Source: Ryuthela nishihirai (lineage: Eukaryota > Arthropoda > Arachnida > Araneae > Heptathelidae). Taken from it: a stretch of 64,000 nt of DNA. Made by a program: the position numbers and the translations under genes. Below, in pieces: positions 55,443 through 64,000 of this stretch. Numbering within the stretch: position 1 is the first letter of the stretch; each line of letters begins with the position of its first letter. Below the pieces are notes generated by a model. That model was not told the origin of the DNA, ran no database searches, and saw only the letters and a list, made by a program, of their open reading frames with translations. The stretch spans positions 39,838,135 to 39,902,134 of the forward strand of contig JAWZYU010000010.1 in NCBI GenBank assembly GCA_038380435.1, given 5' to 3'.

Positions 55443-55944
55443 TTTCAAAAGAGATATTCTCTTCTGGAAGGAAACGGAAGGGGAGGGCTTACATAATAGT
55501 GTGACGTACTGATATGGACTACTATGGCTAATTTCTCTTTTTCTTCTACCTTGCCTAGGCGTGGTGAATAAACACAGGGCCCTGCTGCTCACCATATACA
55601 CCAACCATGGTGAACCCGCGGACGACGGGCCACATCTGGCCTGCGAACATTTTTCAATTCGGCTGCGAATATTGCCGCGCAAATTGTTGAATTTCTTTAT
55701 CTCTTATTCTTCAAGAGCTTTGGGGAATACCATTTTTTTCCCAATTTACCTTTACACTATTTTTAAAGTGTCCTTCAGTAAGCTAAATTCAATTTACGAT
55801 GAATTGATCCACATGACACAATTTTTATATAGGGGTAGATCGGGTTTTCTGAATGTACTATTCAGCTCCCGATTAAAGAGCTCAGCTCCCATTCAAATAG
55901 ATACTCATCAGTAAACGTTCTAATTATGAAAATTATCAAGGCCA
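55443..55944. other. Unassigned sequence
   Basis: A GC-richer patch at 55555-55685 (CCGCGGACGACGGGCC, CTGGCCTGCGAAC) lies in otherwise AT-rich DNA. Open frames cross it on both strands but none is recognised. Confidence 0.35.
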
Positions 55945-55956
55945 ACATAGAAAAGG

Positions 55957-56301
55957 TTGGGTTAGGTTGTTTTACCTCCGAGCGGCACTTTTTTGCACAC
56001 CATGGTCTAAATGGCCAGGTCACATGGACCCCGAAGGCTCAGAGAAGGTTGGAGGAGGGGACCCACTGGAACAGCTGTTGGGAGACAGATGGTAGCCTCC
56101 CGTCAAGGCCATCCAGCGTGTTCTTTAACGTGCACAGGGTATGGCTTTCCCGCACACGGGGCCACGGCTTAACGTCCCATCCGACGGACGGCGGCCTTTC
56201 CAAGCCCATCGGTGTCCCCTACTGATCGTGGGCAGGGAATTTTGCGGAGATAAATCTCAACGCTGACCCAGCTGGGACTCGAACCAGCTGGGTGAGCGTT
56301 G
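55957..56301 (-). mobile_element. SINE-A copy 28, truncated with 5' scrambling
   Basis: TSD ACATAGAAAAGG at 55945-55956 and 56302-56313. The head stops at GACTCGAACC, followed directly by a second copy of AGCTGGGTGAGCGTTG (a near repeat of the internal CAGCTGGGTCAGCG, in the orientation opposite to the rest of the element). Confidence 0.96.
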
Positions 56302-56313
56302 ACATAGAAAAGG

Positions 56314-56587
56314 AACAATTGAGAAACTTATGGCTGTATTAAACACGCAAAAAAATTATTTACCCAAAGGTCTCAAGAATAGAGTGCAAATTTTGTTATT
56401 AATGAGAAAATTGCAAAATATTCCAAAAGTTTTTCTAATGGCGAATTTATTAGGAGTGCCAGCGAATAGTTTGGTACGTTTTGTCCAGAGAAAACGTGAT
56501 AATTTTATCCAACAGGATCGGAATCAGGTGTATCGATTGAACTTGCTGCTACTATACACTGAAGTGACATTGAATTAGGGATAGGAG
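56314..56587 (+). other. Unrecognised open frame
   Basis: 56330-56578 is an 82-codon ATG frame, basic and hydrophobic (MANLLGVPANSLVRFVQRKR), with no family that I recognise. It may belong to the Tc1 relic that follows, to an unseen gene, or be chance. Confidence 0.25.
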
Positions 56588-57663
56588 ATGCTTCCCCAAA
56601 CATTCGTCGTGAGAAGCGTAATGGGAAAGGCGCAGGATTTAGATGCATTTGACAAAGGGCAGATCGTAGGGGCCCGACGGATGGGACACTCGATCTCCGA
56701 AATTGTCAACGAAGTTGGATTTTTTCGTACGATAGTTTCACGAGTGTTCCGGGAATATAAAAATTCCGGCAAAAAACAAGCACCCGGACAAACTGCAAAG
56801 GACAACCAGCCTTGAATGATCGTGGGCTTCACCGTCTGACCAGCATCATACGGATCGACAGGGACCAGACATTATCTGAAATCACCTCCCATCTGAACGC
56901 GGGTTCCAGTAGGGAAGTCAGTGCGTGAACCATGCAACGTTCACTTCATCGTCTTTGCTTCGGGAGCCGCCGACCTACGAAAGTCCCACTTCTAACGGCA
57001 CGACACTGGGTTCAACGCCTTGCCTGAGCTAAAGAACATCGAAATTGGACCATCAAAAAATGGCAACGGATAGCCTGGAGTGATGAATCCCGATTTAAAC
57101 TTCATCATGCCGATGGAAGACTGAGGGTATGGCGCCAACCCCATGGCTCCTGCATGTCAGGTCGAAACAGTACAAGCTGGTGGTGACTCAGTGATGGCCT
57201 GGGGTGTCTTCAGTTCTACGTCAGTGGCACCTTTGGTACGTGTACCGACGACTCTCAATGCATGCATCCCGGTACGTAGAACTCATGGCTGAACTTTTAC
57301 ACCCATTTATGGCCATCATGTATCCCAATGGAGATGACGTCTACCAGCAAGACAACTGTTCATCTCACATGTTCAGTTTGGCTACTGCATGGTTGCAAGA
57401 GCATTCTGCTGACTTTGAAAGAATGAATTGACCATTTAGAAGTCCAGATTTAAATCCCATCGAAAAACTTTGGGACACCGTCGAGCAGAGTATTTGGGCC
57501 CGTGTCCCATCAGCGATGACCTTGAGAGAATTGTGGACAGCTCTGGAGGATGCATGGTCGCCATACCTTTGGAACATTTACGCAAGCTTGTGGAGTCCTT
57601 TGCCTCGTAATATGGCGGCAGTTATCAGGGCCAGAGGAGGCCCAACACGTTACTATTTTGCTA
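56588..57663 (+). pseudogene. Tc1-like transposase relic
   Basis: In pieces: N-terminal helix-turn-helix (MGKAQDLDAFDKGQIVGARRMG, 56621 onward), LTSIIRIDRDQTLSEIT, KKWQRIAWSDESRFKLHHADGRLRVWRQPHGS (first Asp block, about 57055-57150), VYQQDNCSSHM (second Asp, about 57340), then RSPDLNPIEKLWDTVE (catalytic Glu, about 57450-57480) and a C-terminus ending ARGGPTRYYF. This is the layout of Tc1 (DD34E) transposases. Frameshifts and stops show it is dead. Terminal repeats were not found. Confidence 0.9.
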
Positions 57664-57779
57664 TCCCTAATTTAATGGCACTTCAGTGTAGAAAATACCT
57701 TTACAGAGCTTGCATAGGGATTTTAATACTTGCTTTGTCTCTTGATGAAAGTAACGATGTTTCTAACACAGTTTAATTT

Positions 57780-58530
57780 CCATTAAAATGCGTTTCATTT
57801 TTATCTATTATGCTGTATGCTTTGAAGCAGCAGTTGAAACAACTGTTACTTCAAAGTAAACAACATAATTAGACTAATTAATTAAATTAATTAAGATTAA
57901 TTAAGGTAAAATAAAAGTTAATTATTTTAACTACGAACAGTGACTCCAAAAGTTCTTGGATCATTTTGTCTTTTGCAAATAATATCCATGTCATACTTGC
58001 GTTACACATAACATTCAATGCGACAATTATATAATGTGTAAAATAAGAATTATTGTTATTATTTTTTAAAAAGTCTTGCTCCTATGAAGAATCTCAGGCC
58101 GTCAGCTAGAAGGGCCTCCCAAAAACGAATATTGTTCAAAAATCAAGATTTTAGAGAGATTGATATCTTCAATTTTTTTTAATCAGAATTTTGTTCATAA
58201 AAGAGCTCAATTTCAAAGTTATGATACTTCGAATAAAGCTTCCGGATCGGCGAAGTGTTTTTTTTATACAAACCTGAGCAGCAAATTTTGCTACTCAAAG
58301 AAAATTGTAAAATTCACAAGAATCATAAGATTGGAGAAAGGGAACGCATTAGATAAGAGTTAGTGAGCATATGAAAGCTCTTGTTAAGGTTATTTGTCAT
58401 CTTCATTCAACGTGCGTAGTGTGTGATGCCGTCTAGTTGCCCACTGCACGCAAGGAACCATGACTTATCACCTCATGCTGTTATCACTCCTGGCCTAAAG
58501 GAAGAGCCTGTGGAGAAGTCACGGAAGAAT
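57780..58530. other. Unassigned AT-rich sequence
   Basis: At 57948 CAGTGACTCCAAAAGTTCTTGG resembles a Tc1-type left terminus, but no partner was found. Nothing else was seen. Confidence 0.35.
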
Positions 58531-58541
58531 GACCATTGTTG

Positions 58542-58910
58542 TGGGGGCGGGGGTGGCTCAGTCGGTAGCGCGCCAGGCTTGTAATTTCTACTTCCCAGGT
58601 TCGATTCCAGCTGGGTCAGCGTTGAAATTTATCTCCGCCCTGCCCACGGTCAGTAGGGGACACCGATGGGCCTGGATAAGTCCGTCGTCCGTCGGATGGG
58701 AAGTAAGCCGTGGTCTCGTGTGCTGGAAAGCCCTACCCTGTGCACGTTCAAGAACACGCTGGATAGCCTTGACGGGAGGCTACCATCTGTCTCCCAACAG
58801 CTGTTCCAGTGGGTCCCTCCCCCAACCTTCTCTGAGCCTTCGGGGTCTATGTGACCTGGCCATTTAGCCCATGGTGTGCGAAAAAGTGCCTCTCAGAGGT
58901 AAAACAACCC
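58542..58910 (+). mobile_element. SINE-A copy 29, full length
   Basis: TSD GACCATTGTTG / GACCATTATTG at 58531-58541 and 58911-58921. Box B reads GGTTCGATTCC. A short deletion removes the CCGCAAAATTCC part. Confidence 0.96.
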
Positions 58911-58921
58911 GACCATTATTG

Positions 58922-59330
58922 AAATCGGAAATTCAAGTACCGAAACAGGGGCGAGATCAGAAATCGTTTCAAGATCTTCTCTTCCCAAGATTCCCCCCTG
59001 AAACTATTTCATGCAACGACCTCTACTCGTCTTTGTCTATATTCCTCTTTTAATCTCACTTCTCATACAAAGCTTCGTACTACCTCTCCTACTCTACTTC
59101 GTCGTTAATTCCTTGTCCACCAAAGTGTGGAATTTTCGACTGGTGATACCATATACGTGCAAAATAGAGAACAAAAACTTATTATACACACTTTACAATT
59201 CAAATTTCAACTAATGTAAAAAAGTTTCTTTATTCAGGATTTTTGAAAAAAGTTTCTAATATTACAACTCGGTTCCAAACATCGGTAACTCCATCCAATA
59301 GAGAATGCCTATTGTCAAAATGAAGCTCAT
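58922..59330. other. Unassigned AT-rich sequence
   Basis: Nothing recognised. Confidence 0.35.
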
Positions 59331-59580
59331 TGGGTTGGTTGGATTTAACTCAAAACGGCGCTTTTTTGCACACAATGGATTAAATGGCCAGGTCATAAGG
59401 ATCCCAAAGGTTGAAGGGGAGGCATCTATTAGTAGACAGATAGTAACCTCCCTTTCAAGGCCATTCAGTGTGTTCTTTAACGTGCACAGAGTTTGGCTTT
59501 CCTGGACACGGAACCGTCCTACGTGCCATCCGACCGAGGCTGTCTTTCCAAGCCCATCCGTGTCCCCTTTCTCACCGAGA
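59331..59580 (-). mobile_element. SINE-A copy 30, old and truncated
   Basis: Diverged minus-strand copy without head (TGGATTTAACTCAAAACGG, GGATTAAATGGCCAGG, AACGTGCACAG, AGCCCATCCGTG). Confidence 0.87.
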
Positions 59581-59649
59581 TTGATTGTTCGGATCTCAAA
59601 TTGATCAGATCTCAAATCAATCAGAAACATTTTTGAATTTAGGAAAAGG

Positions 59650-59890
59650 AATATATATTAACTTTATTTGATTTGTTTTGATATTCAATTCTTATGAAAA
59701 AATCTTAAAATTCAAGAAAAATAAAAATACTATTTTTTCTCTTTTTTTTCTTCTTTCTCTTGTCTTTTTTTCTTTTTTTTTAGCAATAATTTTTTTATAT
59801 TAATAATTTATCTCTTTTTCTCTTTTTTTTCTTTCTTTTTTATTTTTTTTTGGAATTAACAATTAATTATTAAATTTTTTTTAACTAAAG
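59650..59890. repeat. T-rich low-complexity tract
   Basis: Long runs of T interrupted by C and A. It lies at the 3' side of the minus-strand LINE and may be its untranslated end. Confidence 0.7.
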
Positions 59891-59892
59891 CA

Positions 59893-61640
59893 CTATAATA
59901 TTTTTTTATAATGAGTTCTCAGAATATTCGAAATTCTAAGGAAATGAACTAAATGTTTATATAAAACTGGAATTAATTTGGGGTTTTGTGAGAAAAGAAT
60001 CGATTTAAAGTCATATATAAAAGTATTCAGTTTTGCTAATTTATTGTAATACATTTGTCTAGAGCTCTGATAAAGAGTCCAGTTAAATATTGCATGTTCA
60101 ATATTATGAATCACATTGCAATTCGTACAATTTGGAGAGTCAGTGAATTTAAATTTGAATAATAATGAATTAGTTACGGCATAGTTTGTTTTTTATTCTT
60201 AAAATTGCATTTAGTTCTTTTTTAAACAAATTATAATCATTGAAATGATTTATACTAGAAGAAATACTGAATCTTTGTGTATGAGTTGCTTTTGCTTGAT
60301 ACCATTCTTGTAATTCTTTTAGTAAAAGTTTTTTGCAGTAAAATTTTTAATTTGTTGTAAAAAGCATGGGATGGGAGTGTAATAGGTGTAATTTTGGGCC
60401 TGTTTGATTAAATTATCGACTTCTTCGTTGTAAGGGATACTAACGTGTGAGGGTATCCATTGAATAACTACATAATTTGCTTTTGTAAGTATTGATAAGT
60501 GTAAAACAAAATACCATTTAATTAGAATAGGAAAGGCAGCTTCATTAGGGTTTTGAAAAATACATTCAATTGCTGATTTGCAGTCTGAAAAAATGACAAT
60601 ATTTTTGTTTGAAAATTTCGTTGACCACTTTAAAGCTTCAACTATAGCAAAAATTTCAGTAATAATAGTTAAAGAAGGTTTATTAAATTTGAATGAAGAA
60701 CTAAATTTAAATTCTGGACAAAGCAGTGCTCCTGAAAACATTTTATTGTTACTGTTAGATGACCCATCAGTGTACAAGTGTAAAAAGTTTCAAAATTATC
60801 TTCAATACATAATAAAGCATTTTTTTTTAAGTTTTCACGTCTTGTGATGATTTTTTTTAATTTCAGGTATGGAATTAATAAGAGTTGGATTTGTAGAAGT
60901 CCAAAATGGAAAAATTGGCAAAAATTCCTACCAAGTTTGTTGAAATGAATATAAAGTAGATCATTCTTAAATTCACATGAATTAAGGATATAATCATCAC
61001 AATTAGTATTAAATTTATCAATAATAGGATGAGTTTTAATTTTTAGTAATATTCTATATGACAAGTTTGAGAATAATTTTTTTTAATAACTAAAGTAGGA
61101 ATACAGGTTTCTGCATAAAGATCCAAGTTTCTGCTACCTTTAATAAAAACCTAAACAAAATCTTAACATTTTTGTTTGAATATGTTCTAATTGTGTAATT
61201 TTATAAGTTGAAATCTTGCCTAAAAATTCAATGCCATATGTGAATTTAGGACAAATAAGATTAGTGTACAATAAAAGTAAATTTTTGTAACTCAACCCCA
61301 TTTAGAGCTACCAAAACATTTGAGACAATTAAATAATTTGTTAGCAGATATGATGGCATTTTGAATGTATTAGTCCAAGTACACTTGGAATCTAAGTAAA
61401 TTCCCAAAAATTTAATTTCAGAAACTATTTTAAAATTTCCTTATTAATTTTGAGAACAAAAAAAATTGGAAAGATTCTAGTATTATAAAACGGAATTATA
61501 CAAGTTTTTTTGTTTGTTTTTTTCAAAATTGTTAAATTCCATGATTAACAGTAATTTGATAATAAATTAAGTTGAACCTGAAGTCTATTTTGAATATAAT
61601 TTAAATTATGGTGAGACAACCAAATAATTTTCTCACCGAG
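59893..61640 (-). pseudogene. LINE relic with RNase H domain
   Basis: Minus-strand remains of a LINE ORF2 C-terminal half. 61640-61200 has degenerate reverse transcriptase end motifs (KFLGIYLDSKCTW pieces). 60777-60319 is a 152-residue RNase H domain with all four acidic positions visible: TDGS (Asp4), TEIFAI (Glu41), FSDCKSAIE (Asp65) and NEEVDNL (Asp121), plus WIPSHVSI. About 60160-59893 carries a CTNC...EHAIFNW-type C-terminal segment. RNase H is known from I/R1/LOA-type LINEs, so this is not the family of the LINE at 9-13 kb. Stops and frameshifts break it. Confidence 0.85.
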
Positions 61641-61680
61641 AGAAGTGTGAAGAAGACAATTTCAACATTTGCACATTGGG

Positions 61681-62017
61681 TTTGGTTTGGTTTGTTTTAC
61701 CTCTGAGCGGCACTTTTTTGCACACCATGGGCTAAATGGCCAGGTCACATGGACCCCGAAGGCTCAGAGAAGGTTGCGGAAGGGGACCCACTGGAACAGC
61801 TGTTGGGAGACAGATGGTAGCCCCCGTCAAGGCCATCCAACCCACCCATTAACGTGCACAGGGTATGTCTTAACGTCCCATCCGACGGACGGCGGCCTTT
61901 CCAAGCCCATCGGTGACCCCTACTGACCGTGGGCAGGGCGGGGAATTTTGCGGAGATAAATCTCAACGCTGACCCAGCTGGAACTCGAACCTGGGAACTA
62001 CAGATTACGAGCCTGGT
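61681..62017 (-). mobile_element. SINE-A copy 31, internal deletion and short head
   Basis: TSD GCACATTGGG at 61671-61680 and 62018-62027. The tail is GGTTT-type units. About 45 bp are missing in the middle (near 61838-61870) and the first part of the head (box A) is absent. Confidence 0.96.
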
Positions 62018-62089
62018 GCACATTGGGACTTGATGTTAGAAACTGCAGATTAGGAGCCTGTCAACTCCAGACCCAGGTGAAACTGGATA

Positions 62090-62147
62090 TTAAAGCCTTT
62101 GCAGCGTTTTGAGATATACAGATCTCAAAACAATGCAAAGGCTTTAA
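62090..62147. repeat. Short hairpin, about 26-bp arms
   Basis: TTAAAGCCTTTGCAGCGTTTTGAGAT and its near-perfect reverse complement surround a loop of a few bases. Function unknown; it follows the SINE TSD closely. Confidence 0.85.
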
Positions 62148-62466
62148 TGCCCAGTGCATGGGCCAACTTTTGAAGTAAACCTCCCTTTTTTTTAACAAAA
62201 CGTAATTTTTTTATAATTTAATTTCTCACTAAATATACAAATATCACAAATAAAGTAATCGTACACTTCCAAGTTTTGTGAATAGAAAGTCTCATTGAAA
62301 GCTCCCTAACTTTGAAAATAAGATTTTTATGAAAAAATGTTACTGGGGATAAACTGAAGATTTCTCTCAAATCTCTCTAAATATCTATTTTTCTGAAAAT
62401 ATTTAAAGAATCATGGAAACTTAAACATTCAACTCTAACTTTTGCTACTCACGAAAATTTACTTGG
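62148..62466. other. AT-rich sequence resembling 33240-33420
   Basis: Shares AAGATTTC..CTCAAATCTCTCTAAATATCTATTTTT and CATGGAAACTTAAACATTCAAC-like words with the 33 kb region. Probably an unnamed old repeat. Confidence 0.45.
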
Positions 62467-62575
62467 AAAGAGCAGGGGTTTAGCGGAGATAAATCTCAAT
62501 ACTTGCGTAGGTGGGAATCGAACCTGGGAACTATACATTACGAGCCTGGAGCGCAACTGGCTGAACGCCCCCCCC
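62467..62575 (-). mobile_element. SINE-A copy 32, head fragment
   Basis: Only the 5' part (AGCGGAGATAAATCTCAA, GAATCGAACCTGGG, TTACGAGCCTGGAGCGC) followed by a C-run. Diverged. Confidence 0.85.
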
Positions 62576-62689
62576 CTCCCTACCCCCTATCTCCACCTCT
62601 AGTAATGAAGTCACCAGAAAGCAAAGACTTAACTAACTAGCCAAAAAAAGATCAATACTTTAGCCTCTGTTAGATAAACCTCTTTCTCC

Positions 62690-63240
62690 TCTCCTTAACT
62701 CCGTAAGGAAGATCCGTTAGAGCGGGAACTCCTGTTCAAAGAGAACGCAGCCGGGTGTCCCAACTGGAAGAACAAAAGCGACGAATCACTGCTGCGTTGC
62801 AATGGAAAACAAAAAAAAGGGAATGAAACAAAAGGAGCAGCAGCGTGGTGCAAAGAAAATAGCAAAGGAGCTCGATCCCTTTGTAGCAAATGATGACGGC
62901 CTCATCTGTTTCGTCCTCTGCGAGAGATGGAATTCCTCGTTTTTGCCTGTTACTAAGTGCCTTGTCAAAGCTGTCAGCTGCAGCTTCCACTGAATACTGA
63001 CGTCGTACGTTCCGTCGTCCACGCCCCCGTGCTGGTAATATCGGAGCCACCGAGAGAATCAGCAGTAGTGATGTCCCCATCTCGTGCTTGCCACGGTCGA
63101 TGAGACGGAGCATCGCGAGCCAGCTTAAGTGGACACGTGTTCGAGTTCATCTCTTTAATTATGGGCGAAGGCGAGAGGAAAGGTCGAGCGACGGGAAAAA
63201 AAGTCAGTTCACCTTCCAATCGATAATTCATTACAATGAA
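62690..63240 (-). other. GC-richer stretch with possible exon
   Basis: Repeat-free and richer in CG dinucleotides than the surroundings. On the minus strand an ATG frame of 125 codons (63113-62736) has a hydrophobic start after its second Met (MGTSLLLILSVAPILP, signal-peptide-like), a basic NRQKR site and a second hydrophobic block (LLCYFLCTTLLLLLFHSLFFVF). I do not recognise the product. It could be a first exon of a secreted or membrane protein, or chance. Confidence 0.22.
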
Positions 63241-63774
63241 TGTTGCCCTTCAACATCATCTTCATGAGATCACTTGAATGTCCACCAATAGCGAAGAAAT
63301 ATTTACCACACGCGCAGGATGTAATTTTGGTATATTACGAAACGTATCTTTATTACTTCACTGTAAGGCAGTTAAAAGAGTCTTTGTCGATGTCGGAGGC
63401 AGGACATCGGTTTTGTCGGAGACAGGACTTCTGTTTTGTAGGAGGCAGACATCATTTTTTCCCGTGATGGGAAGTTTATCACTTAAAAGAGATGCTGGAG
63501 GAGAAAGCTGAGAACTTTCTTCGAAGTGGATTCAAATGCTGTTTAAGGGTAAGCGAAGCAAATTAAGAAATGCTTTAAACCTGAAGAAAAGTTACACAAA
63601 GTCAAATATACGTCTGCTGTGTACGTTCGGTTATTTTAAATTATATGCAAAACTTCGAAAGCATCAGGGTTAGCTAAAAGTTTAGTTGGTAGTGAGACTA
63701 AGGATCAACAATGTCAAACCTGAATTAATCCAATCGCACTGAAGTCATAAACAGTGGCTATGAAGATTGGCTTG
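63241..63774. other. Unassigned sequence
   Basis: A short degenerate repetition of GTCGGAGGCAGGACATCGGTTTTG-like units lies at 63390-63455. Nothing else was recognised. Confidence 0.4.
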
Positions 63775-64000
63775 TTGGGTTGTTTTACCTCTGAGCGGCA
63801 CTTTTTTGCACACCATGGGCTAAATGGCCAGGTCACATGGACCCCGAATGCTCAGAGAAGGTTGGGGGAGGAGACCCACTAGAATAGCTGTTGGGAGACA
63901 GATGGTAGCCTCCCGTCAAGGATATCCAGCGTGTTCTTTAACGTGCACAGGGTATGGCTCTCCCGCATACGAGGCCACGGTTTAACGTCCCATCCGACGG
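63775..64000 (-). mobile_element. SINE-A copy 33, cut by the window end
   Basis: Near-consensus minus-strand copy starting with TTGGGTTGTTTTACC and running out of the window at CATCCGACGG. Confidence 0.95.

Noticed and set aside
57948..57975. Terminal inverted repeat of the Tc1 relic
   Set aside because: CAGTGACTCC at this place points the wrong way for a right end and no partner was found upstream.

Overview
The window is AT-rich, repeat-dense eukaryotic DNA with no intact host gene that I can recognise. About 33 copies or fragments of one tRNA-derived SINE, several LINE relics, Tc1/mariner and piggyBac-like elements and several MITEs point to an arthropod. A chelicerate such as a spider is plausible, but that is inference from the style of the transposase and SINE, not proven.

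Layout. Positions 1-10400 form a very large inverted duplication: left arm 1-4455 (continuing past the window start), spacer 4456-5488, right arm 5489-10400. The outer ends lie in a Jockey/CR1-like LINE whose right-arm copy runs on to about 13166 with ORF1 and ORF2 relics. The right arm carries a SINE with a clean target-site duplication (TSD) that the left arm lacks. From 13.8 to 20 kb there is old repeat debris, a short tandem array, a TTAA-flanked piggyBac-like MITE, a palindromic TA-flanked MITE and SINEs. At 20064-24478 a second, smaller inverted duplication encloses a complete mariner-type element (20908-22405) with long terminal inverted repeats and a 358-codon transposase, the only full-length plausible protein in the window. 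From 24.8 to 50 kb there are mainly SINEs in unique AT-rich sequence, a decayed relative of the same transposase (29.7-30.9 kb), two palindromic MITEs with CAGTCGCTC ends, a LINE 3' end (39.2-40.2 kb), a mariner relic (41.5-42.3 kb) and a fold-back made of two tRNA-like units (45.0-45.3 kb). Positions 50545-52690 hold a 30-bp minisatellite in a higher-order arrangement. From 54 to 64 kb there are more SINEs, a Tc1 relic (56.6-57.7 kb) and, on the minus strand, a LINE relic with an RNase H domain (59.9-61.6 kb).

The elements act on each other rather than in a host pathway. SINEs were presumably moved by a LINE not identified here, because none of the LINE tails matches the SINE 3' end. The MITEs depend on Tc1/mariner and piggyBac transposases. 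SINE copies lie at the breakpoints of both inverted duplications. Three slightly GC-richer, repeat-poor stretches (about 26.3-27.2, 31.9-32.6 and 62.7-63.5 kb) are the only places where host exons or regulatory DNA seem at all likely, and no gene is established in them.
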